NCBI GenBank assembly: GCA_037783415.1
Contig: JAZGTN010000089.1
Coordinates: 4,278,001-4,342,000, forward strand
Direction: 5' to 3'
Source: Leptasterias polaris
Taxonomy: Eukaryota > Echinodermata > Asteroidea > Forcipulatida > Asteriidae
DNA: 64,000 nucleotides
Shown here: positions 36,240-48,417 of the stretch, in pieces
Layout of the letters: each line of letters starts with the position of its first letter
Position numbering within the stretch: position 1 is the first letter of the stretch
Translations under genes and position numbers: made by a program
Notes under the pieces: model-generated
Databases searched by the model: none
Seen by the model: the letters and a program-made list of their open reading frames with translations, nothing else
What the model was told of the DNA's origin: nothing

Positions 36240-39085
36240 AAAACATTTTTGTTCACATGTTTTGTCTCAGTCCTTTCTCTATGGTCCAACAGAGCAAACT
36301 AACTCTTAAAACAGTTCATGTGCAATTCTATCACGCTCAAAGAATTAAGCCTTCCACACCCAAACAAAAGATTTATCGGCGGGGTCTTGAAGGGATCCCA
36401 CAGGAGTGTCTGAAGGGGTTACAAAAGACACAAGGGAAGGTTGTGAACAATAGACGTGTTTTGTCTCCCCTTGAGGGGGAGCGTTACTTAATACCCAGTG
36501 AGCCATATTTGCTGTTGGGCCTAAGCGGATTGTGGCGTGCGCATGAATATATCAGTTGTAGCACAACAGTTCGTTCTTGCGGGACAGGTTTCTGCTGCCG
36601 TCTCCTTTGAAACAAAGAAACGTTATGGAGAACTTGGAGGTATATAAAGAGCGTGTTCTTTCTTTTCTCTTTGTCTTATTGTTCTGGGAATGAATCCTAT
36701 TAACGGATTGCCTTTTGCTTTCACTTATTTTAATACACCAATGTAGTGGCATTATGTAGAGTGTAATCAAAACTGCAATACATACTAACTGCAGAACAAT
36801 AGTTTTCTGTATATGTTAATTGAATCAAACTACTATTCAATTAACAATTCTTTCTTACACAGGTTGAAAATTAAAATACATGTAGGCCTATATCTTGACT
36901 ATATAAGAGATATCAGAGTTTGTAAAGTGTACCAAATTAATTAACCTAGTACTACTACTAGTTGGCCTACCCAGTAGTACTAGAAGCTTGTTATTATTTT
37001 GAGTTTGATTGGAAACGGTTAGTTCCATTTACAGTATGAATAAATCAAATTCTACTTTATTGCAGTTAAACAGCCACAAGTTATCAACTTCTGCGGACAT
37101 GATACCCTGATGCTTTAATAGAATATAACCCATGACAAGCAATTCCCAGCCACTGAGAGCATTTAATGAATTTCCCAGTCGCTATTCAAATTACTGACTG
37201 CATTTTGCGTGACTTCCTGCAGTCAGACGGCGCAAGATGTACCTATCACGTGGCAGTCACAAATGTCCTATAATCTTGTAATAACTCCACGATGACTACC
37301 TTTCATGCCACACGCGCTGCTGATGCAGAATCCCTGCCTGCCATTGTTCATGCAATTAGAGCCCATTGTGGGGTGCGAAGCAGTGAGTTGTCCTGCTTAA
37401 TTCTCCGAGCTCCAACCACTGATCAGCGTGTTGGCTACACGCTCGAATTGACATCCATTTGGGTTCAGTGTCCAATGGTCCAACTAGCCTCTTAAATTGG
37501 CAAGATGGGGCAAGTTTCTTGATACCGCGGGCATTGTGCGAAAGCAACAGTGATTTTGTTTCACCCAGTGCAAATGAGTAATTAAGGATCTCTTTATTGT
37601 TGCTCGTTGTCAAGCAAGAATTTGTTCGTCCTTGTTTCTTTTTAGACAATAACAGATCGCCAAGATTGCACGAAAGCAATATGTGGGAATAATTGAGCAA
37701 TTAACAGCAACCAATTATTTGCTTTGTTATTATTTATTGATTGCCTCTTTTGTTTCCCCTTGTGTGTAATTATCTTGTGGTTATCTCACGCCAACGAGTG
37801 ATTGATGATAAATTAAACTATTGTCCCTAAAACTAAAAGACCATGGAATTGGTCTCACACCAACAAGAGGGCTCAATCACAGGGTTAGTGTGAGATTAAC
37901 ATCAAGTAACAGCTTAATTGAATCTCATGGTACATGGTGCAACTTTGCTAATTGCTACCTTACAGAAGACTTCATGATTATGAAACATCAACAGAATCCC
38001 TCTATGTTGACCAAAATATAAAACCCCTCCAACGATAGTTTTGTGGATTAAGCCTGGGTTCGAATACAAAAAGAACCAAATTCTCTCATAATTATAAGAT
38101 ACCATTGTTGAGAAATTAGTGTACAAGAAATGATTGTATACAGTAAAGGGTGCCATACTAATTTGAACTAAGGTTTTTCCAAGAAAAAACATGTTATACA
38201 AGCGAAAAAGGCATTGTATTACATATTTGCGGCTGATGATGGTTCTCTTCTACAGAGCAATATTTCTCTGCTAATAAAGCAGGTCTCTGAAATTTCCCCC
38301 CTGTTATTGGATATGACAAAAACATAAATTCAAAATTTCACAATAAAACTCGTAGGCTATATATCTTTTCATATTGCCCTCCGATGCTCTCCGTAGAGTT
38401 GCTAGTAATCACAGTATTTTGCGGAGTGTCTGAATTTTCTGCCTCTTGCCTAATACCAACGATGTGGCAGGAAATGACACAAAGGTCATTTCCATGGTGA
38501 CACATCTACTATTAGGCGTTTAGTTACTTGTCCTGTGACAAACACTTGGAGAGATCTGCTTTATTGCACCGTTAATAACACATACTTAGAATTTCATGAA
38601 GGGATGGTGCAAAGGAGTAAGGTAGAAATGTTCGACAAAGATGGATATTTAAAAAACAGAACACTTTAAAAGTGCAAACAAAAAACGACCCTTTTTGACA
38701 ATGCCCAGTGTTCATGTATTTTTTTGTATTTTTAAAAATTCTTAAATTTGTTTTGTTTTACATTCGTTTGTTGAGTGGTCTACTCTAGTAAAAGAAATAT
38801 AATTTGTCACAGGTGTGAAACAGATTTGTTTCTTCAAATCTTGTCTTCTATAGTCATTGTTATTCGCCAGGCATTCAGATAAAGCCTTTGTCATCATTCA
38901 TGTGTAGATCCGTGTTATTACAAATGGTGAAATTGTCAATACATGGTGATTTATTAACATAAATCGTCAAAAGAGGGGCACAAATTCTCTTTAAAATTGT
39001 CCAAGACTTGTTTTTGTCTATTATCTGTTCTTTCTCCAACACTCTGTCCAGTCATCAACGCAATCATCTTTTTTGCATGTAGGCC

Positions 39086-39160
39086 CTAATAATAATAATA
39101 ATAATAATAATAATACAGCATTTATATAGCGCCTTAAATGCAAGGCCTCAAATCGCTTCA
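39086..39160. repeat. (AAT)n microsatellite with an ATTTATATAGCGCC-type repeat
   Basis: Nine AAT units are followed by ACAGCATTTATATAGCGCCT and CAAATCGCTTCACAAA. This pairing with a short conserved phrase is common in metazoan genomes. A distant relative lies at 18.29-18.35 kb. Confidence 0.7.
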
Positions 39161-39571
39161 CAAAAATGTCAGCAACTATCTAATACAAAAAGAAAACACT
39201 CATAAAACTATTAAAAAGCAGACAAGCGATAAAATACAAAACAATACAATACAGGGATTTAGTAAGAATCAATAAAATCACAAGAGGGGAGAGGTTACCA
39301 GCACTATTTACCCTCAGCCAAGATCCTCAGCATCTGGCTATTTACAGTTAAAAACAATACAACAAAAGCTTGAAAAGCCTGAGGGTTAAGCAAATGAGTT
39401 ATTGTTTAAAAACTGTGTCAAGTGCACTTATTTACAATTAGTTTTCCCTCCATGGATGAATGAAGAGCTGTATACTCGGTGCTTTCCACGTTTTGTGCAG
39501 ACAAATCCACATTGGTGTGAATCAAACCCCTCACCAGAGCAGACCACTTTTAATTAATTTGGCTCCTCACC

Positions 39572-39845
39572 TATACAGCAATCCTTCACCGATCTTGAAC
39601 TCTTGGTGGCAGCAGATACCGCCATTATTGCGGTGGTACCTGGGTGGTACTGCGCTGCCTAGCGACGGGTTTAAGCGATTTGCAAAGTGAAAGTCCAATA
39701 ACCCGCGACTGATCAAATGATCGCCGTGTGTAGCCCAAACCTTATACCAGTCGCTAGGCAGCGCAGTACCACCCAGGTACACCGCAGTAATGGAGGCATA
39801 TCTGCTGCCACCAAGAGTTCAAGATCGGTGAAGGATTGCTGTATA
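39572..39845. repeat. Long imperfect inverted repeat (arms about 95 bp)
   Basis: The left arm 39572-39666 (TATACAGCAATCCTTCACCG to GCTGCCTAGCGAC) is mirrored by 39750-39845 (GTCGCTAGGCAGCGCAGTAC to GGTGAAGGATTGCTGTATA) with a few mismatches. The loop is 83 bp. Confidence 0.92.
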
Positions 39846-40045
39846 CACTGTACAATTTATCTGCATACAATTTTACCACTTTCAATTTTCAATAAGTACA
39901 TTCTTCTGTGTCATCATTTGTAAATGCATGGATGGATGTCATGGAATGGCCAGTGTCTCTCTGGCAATGATCTTGTAATTTTGATTTAAATATTATTTGT
40001 TTTTTTACCCATACACCGGTTTGTGTAAAGCACTGTATTTTGTGG

Positions 40046-40120
40046 TGTTTTTTTTACAGGATTCATGAAAGTACTGAGTATTGACTCAGTACTTTCATGA
40101 ATCCTGTAAAAAAAAAACAC
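40046..40120. repeat. Tight hairpin with about 35-bp arms and a 4-bp loop
   Basis: TTACAGGATTCATGAAAGTA then CTGAGT, the loop ATTG, and the exact complement ACTCAGTACTTTCATGAATC with CTGTAA. The arms end in T and A runs. Confidence 0.92.
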
Positions 40121-40129
40121 ACAAACACA

Positions 40130-40203
40130 CGACTCGGTTGGTATTCGAACCTACGACCTTTTCCCTTCTAGATCAGATGTCTTACCGCTATACCACCCAG
40201 TAG
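40130..40203 (-). mobile_element. tRNA-like SINE head
   Basis: The minus strand reads GGGTGGTATAGCGGTAAGAC (A-box-like) and later GTAGGTTCGAATACCAACC (B box). It lacks a proper acceptor stem and abuts the hairpin, so I take it as a SINE and not a tRNA gene. Confidence 0.65.
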
Positions 40204-42071
40204 ATAAAAGCAGTTCGAATCCTGCATTTTAGCGGCGGGTACCGCAACAACTCTATTAGAATGTCGGCTTTGGTTTTAATGTTTTTTCGAAATAAATTGT
40301 TCTTTTATCTGCTTATTGTTTTATGATATCTTGTATATATTCTAAACATGGACACAAACTTGTGTTGTGACTTCGTCACCATTAAGCTTAAAACGCATTC
40401 AAATCAAAGGCCTCCTTGGACCCCTTTTCTTCCTTCCGAGTCACGCCCCTCTCCTGTATGAATAACCTATCAATATATTTGGTTATAACCTGTATATTTT
40501 ACAAGTTGATTGATGAGTTGTGTGCTGGCCACAAGGCTCAGAATTGATAAGTGGCAACTGTCAGCGCCATATTCCAGTCTGATATATCTTGCTCAGCACG
40601 AACCAGTGGTATACATCATAAGCAACCTGTACTGTCATATTGAATTTCTTGTTGTCATTCTTAGTTCGTTTGAAATTGCGGCCAACATAAAATGTTAACG
40701 TCGAAGGAGATCCAGTGAGTGATGTAGTGTTAAGGTTTATTCTGGAGTCGGGCTACATCATTGTTAGCAGCGCTGATTTAAAGCCAATAATAATGAGACC
40801 GTTTTCGCCGATGTAGATAAATTAAAAAAAATATATACAAAATTGCTGTGTTAGTGAGCATGATATGTGGGTTTTTATAAAAACCCCAATTTGTGAGCTG
40901 GTCGGATTCCAGCATAGCTATCGTAAGGAAACATCTTGTTTGATTTATGCACAATCACGCTCGGTATATTGAGCATAGCTCTGTGGTCTGTCGTCATCCA
41001 TCTTAATTAATCCTGCCGTGCCCGTGTGGCGGTACGATCCGAGCCGCAGCGTCTATCAGGCTAGCACACTTTCGCACACACATATGCAACACGTGTCTAT
41101 TGTGTACGGATCCCTTGCCATGAAATCACACATCCGATCTGGGATGGAACTCAATGGCCCATGTGGCTGAATGTACACGTAGGAGTTAATACAACAACCA
41201 CCGCCAACCAGGTGTAAGGGTGAAGTCCACTATCGTAACGCCTCGGCGAGGTGCTTGGAAAACGGGAATGCAACCGCTGGGGAGACACCGACCAATCAGC
41301 AGCTGCCGTTGCGCTCTCAAGGTGCCAGCCAAGAGGGATGGATTGGGAAACTGAAAACACAGCCAAGGCGCTGCAAGTTTGTTGTCCATAGGTTTGAAGA
41401 CTAACATCTGGGCAAGCTGGCATAACACCAGTACCATTATGAAATGCTTAGCTGCTCTTAACGGCTTCTTGAAGAGCCAGGATAGATTCTTACTAACCCA
41501 TTAAGAAAATGTGTACCGACCACTTATACAGCAGCTTCCCGTAGAAATACATGACCAGAGTGTATAAAACTGGAGTCCACTTGTTTGTGTTGTAAAAACT
41601 TGAGGGAATGGTTGTTGTGGCAGACTGCATCTTGTCTCAAGTTTTCTTAAACTTTCTCCGTCTCATATTACACGCTCGTCGTGGACAAACAGTGTGGATT
41701 CTTAAAACTAACCCAAATATCAGCGGAGTTGTGCATTGACAAAATATCAAGGGATTATGTATGCAATGTTGGTGTGTTCAAAGGTGAACAGTGTGTTGTG
41801 ATTTTGCCGCGTCTTTTTACTTTCCTCCTGGTTTTCTTATCTCCATCAGCTGATTTATCAGATTGCTTATGATGTCATTAATCTTTGGGCATCATGTGGA
41901 GGCCCAGATATATATTCAGAATTTGTAGTCAAACCTCCCAGAAGACTGGTATGATAGAAATTATTGTGGTGAAGCTTTCTTGTTTGCCCTCAGCTCAACT
42001 TGAATCACTGATGAGGACGGGAGGGAAAGTAGAGTTGCTGTTCTTTGCACATTAAGGAGAAATTCGATTTT

Positions 42072-42474
42072 TTAAAGGGAAGGTCCGTTTGGTAATTACT
42101 CTTAAATTAAAGGCCGCAATGAAAACTTATTTGTTTAGAAGTACAGCAGCTTTGCGATAGCATAAAGCATTTTGAGAAACATTTTACTTCGAAGTAAATG
42201 TGGTTATGTAAAAAGATATTAAGTTTTTATGCCCCCAAATTTGAATCTGAGAAACGTTGCCGTCAGATACTTTTTTCATATTGTGTATTCCTATATTAGG
42301 GATTATTCTTCCTGCGTGGACAATTTTGCTTCGGATTTTCGGCGATATCTCAAAAAACGCGACCACCCCTTTAAATGAAATTTTCACAGGTTATTTTTAT
42401 TGTATACATCTACGTTTATATAGGATTAAAACAATCGAACGGTTCAAAAAACCAAAGGTATACTTTGCCTTTAA
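42072..42474. mobile_element. TTAAAGG-family TIR element, nearly full length
   Basis: Starts TTAAAGGGAAGGTCCGTTTG and ends CAAAGGTATACTTTGCCTTTAA. Shares GGATTATTCTTCCTGC and ACGTTTATATAGGATTAAAA with the relic at 22.1-22.4 kb. Confidence 0.8.
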
Positions 42475-43059
42475 AGGTTGGCGGGAAGAGTGTGAAGGAT
42501 TGTTATCTTGAAAGATCCTCGAAGTTCGCTCAGATTTAGTTTGTTTCAAAGAGATGATTTCTACTCATTGCTTACAGATCCCCTTTATTTTAAATTTATA
42601 AACTTATCATTTTTCTCTCTCTCTTTTTCAACTCTTTGATATTACTTTAATTACAAAGTCATTTACAAAGTCATCTTCTCTGTTGTTTATGACTTTATTA
42701 CCTTCTGGTATGGCCTTCTGGTATAGACCATGTTACTTGTGACTAAGTATAAGAGAGCTATACAGAGCCCGAACTTCATGCAGGCACAATTTGTACACAG
42801 CTCATTGGAAGAGGACAAAAATCTTACACATTAGAGATTGCACCTAACAGATTTTGATAGTACCTTGGGAATCGTTAAAGGGGCCTTCTCAAAGATTGTA
42901 CAGTTTTCATATTTACAATTCTTGATTTTATGTGATAATGACGATACAACATGTATAGATGTCTCTATGACCAGTGTAAAATCTTGCCTCCCAGGAGATA
43001 CCCTGGAATGTACAACTTACAAAGTCACTCATTTTGTAAACAAGGTGATGGTCTATGCA

Positions 43060-43234
43060 ATAGACCTTATGCATTGACGTCACCAAGCCGCCATCTTAGA
43101 GGTAAACTGATGATGAAACAATGGAAACGCGCTGATTTGTACGCGCGGCGCACAAGACTGGCCAATGAGCATCTTCCTTTTGACCTCTAGGTGAGGGCGC
43201 CCTACTCAAATGACGTCATATGCATAAGGTCTAT
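43060..43234 (-). mobile_element. 175-bp TIR element (ATAGACCTTATGCAT family), copy 2, inverted
   Basis: The same 175-bp length and ends as the copy at 35048, in the opposite orientation: ATAGACCTTATGCATTGACG at the left and ATATGCATAAGGTCTAT at the right. Confidence 0.92.
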
Positions 43235-45109
43235 ATGAATCTTTGGACCGTTTTGCGACTTGAATAGTAAAGCGAGGCAACCTTTACCATGGACTCCCAG
43301 TTCTCATGTGATATTAAGCAGTCTCCACTCAGCATCAAATTCTTTATTTACTTTTTAAAGTAGGCAGGGCAATCTACATCCTTGATTCATGCAGGCACAA
43401 ATTGTACACAGCTCATTGGAAGAGGACATAAATGACGACTGTTTTTGTAGTTTTCCTATTAGTCTTGCTGTGCTTTTACAGCAATGTCTGTTCTAAAGGA
43501 GTAAAAGCATTTTTTTTTTTTTGCAAATTGTTGGCCACTGTATTTTTCACTCTCTTCGATCTTGACTTCTTTCTTCTCTTCAATACATTTGTGTTGTGTT
43601 TTATCACTCTGACTTTCCAGACAGTTTCTGACCTTCTCTTGTTACTCTGTTCTTCTTAAGTTCCAATTGGATCATTGCCCTGTTTGGTACCATCTTCTTA
43701 TTCCTCCAGTGAATTCAACCAATTTCCCCCCATCATTGTCAAAAGCCACATCAACACCTCCCTGCCATCCTTACTATCACCTTACATTAAACACCACCCT
43801 TTGAACAATTCTCATCTAAAAACGGAGGCGGCCGCATGGGAATTTTACATCCATCGTGTCCATCCTGTAGGATCCCCTTTCCATGAAGATTGGTGGAAAT
43901 GTCGCAGTGGTACGCACAAACGATGATCAAATGTTTTGCAGGACTGGGTGCTTCAGGATGGGCTTGTATTTCAGCAACGGTTGACACAAAAAAGTACAAG
44001 AGAGTGGATTAATTAGAGTGTCTTCCTGGCAAACAGGGTGTCGGCTAGAACAGGAAATTACGACCGAGTCGGGTTAGTCTCGGAGCGACAGTCGGAGTTT
44101 ACTCCTGGAAGTCACGTCATGGCGCTAGGACACAGAGAAACTAGGGGGGAAACTGCCGCCCGCCGCCTGCCGTTGCAGAAAAAAAAGGAAGACGACAAAA
44201 ACAGGAGAGTTTGTGTGGCGTGCAAAGAGAGGGCTTTTTCTCTGTTTGATGTTGGGAATGTTGACATTCGTCACTCTGCTCGCTGTTTTGCGTTCCGTTT
44301 CTGCCGTTTGGTTGTTTACGATAGTTGCTGTGGAGACTTTGAATAGCACAATCCAATTCCACCTTATTCGTCGTGGCTTTGTCGACGGAATAATGCCTGT
44401 TTATGGTGGTCTTTTGTAAACATCACTTTTAGAAAGAAAAAAAAGTGATTTTCTATAAATTGTCATGTTCTTACATTAGCTCCTTTCTTCAGGTATTTCC
44501 TCTAAACTACAAAACTGACAATTTGCCAATTGTCTTCAAAGTTCTTGTAATTTGACCTGGCCTTCAATCAATAATGTTCTGTTAACATAACAGTTACCGA
44601 AACCAGTCATGTGCTCCATCTCTTCATTCATATTAAATTGTCTCCTATGTACAATCGACGTTCAGGCTCCCTTCAGAATCAAGTTAAACCTGTACATTTA
44701 ATTAAGTAGGGTCCACACAATTGGTGTTTGAATCTGCCAATAGGAATCACATCAAGGATGTTTTTACCTCGTGCATCTTAAACCAAACAACAGGTCACGC
44801 ACACCCCTAAAACAGGCAATTCAGCTTCTCGGCGACCTATTAGCAAAGGTGTCTAGTATTTGCCTTGTGGTCTAAGCCCATTTTAAGCTCAATTTGGCTC
44901 GAGTCACTTGTACCACAGAGCGGAGTGGTTTAAAAGCCCCCCTCACCACTTTATGGCCAGCCATTTTATTCAAAGGCCTCTGCATGCCTGACTTGCTAGT
45001 GCTAGCCCTGGGACATCAGCACATTATGGAGCCAATTTGTCTGCATACGTTTTACTGGGAGGCAAGAGAGGAATTTTAGATGAAGTGAATCGGAGGAGAG
45101 AGAGATATA

Positions 45110-45900
45110 GAGAGGCAGACAGTGTGACAAACAAAGGGATGGCAACTAGAATGATCAGTTAATTAATAAAGATAACACGTGAGATACACAGATAGACAAA
45201 CAGGGCTACAAACAATTGGCAAGAAACTACAGATAGATAGTGTGACAAACAAAAGGGATGCTGGCAACTAGAATGAGAAGGTGATCAGAGAGAAATTGAG
45301 ATACATAGATAGACAAACAGTGCGACCAACAGAGAGACAAGCCACTTTTACATTCAGATAAAAAGTGGCTTGTCTCTCTGTTGGTCGCACTGTTTGTCTA
45401 TCTATGTATCTCAATTTCTCTCTGATAGGACCAAACCAAGGGATGAAGTGTGACATTGAGGATAGATTAGTGGGACAAACAGAGTGACAGAGGGGTGGCA
45501 AATAGACAGATAGTGTTCGAAACTGAGCGGTTGGAGGCTGGCAGAGGAAAACACAAACAGTGTTACTTATAATGAGGATGAAGGAAAGTGGCAATAAGTT
45601 AGTTTGAGAAAAGAAACAGACATAATTATAGTGAGACAAACTAAAGGATGGCTGTTTGGTAGCGGAGACGGCAAATCAAGAAAGATTTGTGATTGAGTCA
45701 GACAGACAGATAAACAATCACTTATTGAGAGGTAAAACAAACGATGCCCAAAACAAACAAAAGGGACAGACAGAGAATGAAGGACGGATTGGTAAACAGA
45801 TTGTTCAGTTCACAGATGGAAAATTAAAGTGTGACTTAATAAACATACAGAGACATAATATAGTGTGACAGAGGTGAAGATAAACGGGCCTTTGATGCCA
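45110..45900. repeat. Purine-rich degenerate repeat tract (GACAAACAG-like)
   Basis: Words such as GTGTGACAAACAAAGGGATG, GGCAACTAGAATGA and GATAGACAAACAG recur at irregular spacing. The perfect inverted repeat at 45285 lies inside. Confidence 0.6.
45285..45425. repeat. Perfect inverted repeat, 65-bp arms, 11-bp loop
   Basis: The left arm 45285-45349 (TCAGAGAGAAATTGAGATAC to CAAGCCACTTTT) and the right arm 45361-45425 (AAAAGTGGCTTGTCTCTCTG to ATTTCTCTCTGA) are exact complements with no mismatch. Confidence 0.97.
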
Positions 45901-47581
45901 AACCAAGATGGGCAATGAACAAAAAAGTCATAACAAATTAGACCGCTAAATACATGAAAGTATGACAGACGAACATTTTTAAATTCCTGTACCTGCAAGT
46001 TAAAATCTTGCATCTAAATAAGTGATCACTTTAAATCGTTTTAAAAGTGTTGTCCTGACTAACAATAATCTGCGGAATTAAAAAAATGCTATATTACATT
46101 CTCTGTCACACCATCTTTTGTAAGACATTTAGTATGCTGGATTTTCTATCACCTGGCATTAGCAGTTACTCATTGTTTCTAAAAGCGCGGTATTCAGTTA
46201 TTTTTTCACAGTGTGTCTTACAGTTTCAGGTATATTCGACCCATCCATTAGTACAATCAAGACAAAATTAGCTTGCAATTTATAGAGAAGTGCTTTGTAG
46301 TTTGTAGCACATCCAACTCACACACTCGCCCGGGAATAAAGGCAGTCACCCTCTGGGCATGAGAGTTCGCAGATTGTTTTCACGTGGAATTGTATCAGAA
46401 TTGTTCACAGTCGGCATCTTAAAAGGGACAGCGCACATTGGGAATCGACGAATAATACTAACCTCCCAAGACAGTCCAAATACGTCCCTACGGGGTCCCG
46501 GCTCAGAAATAATGGATGCCCAGGGCAGGACTAAATCAGAAGCATTTTGCCGTAAATTTGCGCTTTTCGGTGGCGATACCGTCTGCCTAATATTGACTGG
46601 TTTGTAGGGCAGATGTCAGTGTTGGTTATGCCGTTAAAGACTATTAAATCTATCGGATCTAGAAGGGATTCTGCCCTGCTGGTTGCTTTGTCATGCATTC
46701 ATATTGGATTTAGAGGCAGTTTTAATTTGCCTTACAGTATCAAACCCAAATGGCATAATCTACTATTAGTTTGTTGCAGACTTATTGACTTAAAGGGTGT
46801 AAAATGATAGTATGAAATGTTGACTTTCAAATGAACATCCAGGGCGGTCAGATAGGGACATGGCTGTCCTCCCCGTTTTAAGGAAGCTAGAAGAGTGTCT
46901 AGAATGAATCCATCCTGTAGGATCGTATCAATAGCCATTAATTTGCAATAACTACAGTTTAAACTAGGTGTTTTATTTTATCGATACATTAAAAAAAACA
47001 ATTTATCTGTTTTCCCAAGCAGCCTATATACCTTTAGAAGAAAATGTTATCAGATGACAATCCTCAACTTCAATTATATATTTTTGTAAGGAAATATATC
47101 ATTTTTTGTTATTTGGGAAAACAATTTCCCAGTTTGCCCGAGCCATCACTGCAAATCAGAGATGACTGTGTGATGACGGACTAGCAAATGAATACTGTGA
47201 CACCTCTTAAATCTCCCAAGAAGACCGCGGTAAGGGGGACATGATAAGAAACCGAATCCACTGTTCAAACAGATTTACTGCGGCCCTTCCCTGGGATATT
47301 GAACGTTTTGGCAATAGATCATTCTCGTATAGTTCTTTTATTTATGTCGCTCACGTCTTCCTTGTCTACGCAAATAGCTGAAGGAAGAAATAACAGGGTG
47401 GACTGTGAATACTTTATTTGGCAAAACAATTTTTGTTCTCGCAGTATTTGAATGAAAAGTTTGTGGCAAAATGTGTCATTGTCTACGAAAGGAGACAGGA
47501 AGTTACTTACATATTTTGTGATTTATAACTAGATATTTGTACATATTTTGTTTTGCATAGTACAGGATTGATATTAATCAA

Positions 47582-47597
47582 CCCCCCCCCCCCCCCC
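47582..47597. repeat. C-run of 16
   Basis: Uninterrupted C tract. It is capable of i-motif or quadruplex formation and is prone to length error. Confidence 0.95.
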
Positions 47598-47852
47598 AAA
47601 AAGGGCTCACCGATTGTAGTTCCGTACTACTATACTATTCCACTAAAGAAACAGTTTTGTCTGAAATACCATTACAAGTTTATAAAATTAGCATTTGAAG
47701 ACCCCAAAATTGTCATGGCTTATTTTGATTGCAACATAAATAAGCACTCATATAAAAGGCCAAGTTAAAAAAAATACCAGTTGATCGTCCCCGCCCGCAT
47801 CCTTTTTGAGGCCGCATCCTTTTTTTATTTTTTTTTTATTTTCGATTTTTCC

Positions 47853-48207
47853 CATAGAAATAGAACCCCGAGAACGCTGAGCTCGACCGAACTCTGTGTC
47901 GTCTGTGTATGGCAAAATGATCATCACGTGACACGCGTGTATGGCAAAATGGCAACGCACATAGACCGTTTCTACGTGTTTTCATTGGTCAATGTTCATG
48001 ACGTCTACTGTATGGCAAAATATTATCACTGGCTTATCACTGACCAGCCTCGCTACCATGGGCAGCGCGCCGTAACACCCGGCGTACGTCTCTAGCCATA
48101 CACGCGTTTAAAAAAATGGCGTATGCGCGTCCATAAAAATGGTCTCACAACGAAATCGCACGCACAATGAATGACACACTCAGCGTTCTCCGGGTTCTAT
48201 TTCTATG
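47853..48207. mobile_element. 355-bp TIR element with 8-bp target duplication, nested in the outer element
   Basis: The ends CATAGAAATAGAACCCCGAG and CTCCGGGTTCTATTTCTATG are inverted repeats. The perfect direct repeat ATTTTTCC flanks it (47845-47852 and 48208-48215). An 8-bp duplication points to hAT-type mobilisation. Confidence 0.85.
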
Positions 48208-48393
48208 ATTTTTCCTAAACAAAAAATAAAAAAATTGTTTGTATTTTTAATCCACCCTTGACATATATATATTTTAATTTTTGATGTAAACTTACCTCAT
48301 GCAACAAATAGATATAAAGAAAGTTAGCGGTGATTTCAAACTGAAGAATTAATTGGTGGCCTGTTTGAATTGAAATACTTGGCGGCCATCTTG

Positions 48394-48417
48394 AAAAAAA
48401 AAAAAAAAAAAAAAAAA
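48394..48417. repeat. A-run of 24
   Basis: Uninterrupted A tract inside the outer element at 47757. Confidence 0.95.

Noticed and set aside
40130..40203. tRNA gene on the minus strand
   Set aside because: A and B boxes are present, but the acceptor stem cannot be formed and the sequence joins directly to a hairpin and homopolymers, so a SINE is more likely.
44038..44346. 102-codon ORF in a GC-richer patch
   Set aside because: Contains several Cys but no spacing that fits a zinc-binding domain, and there are no neighbouring exons or consensus splice sites that extend it.
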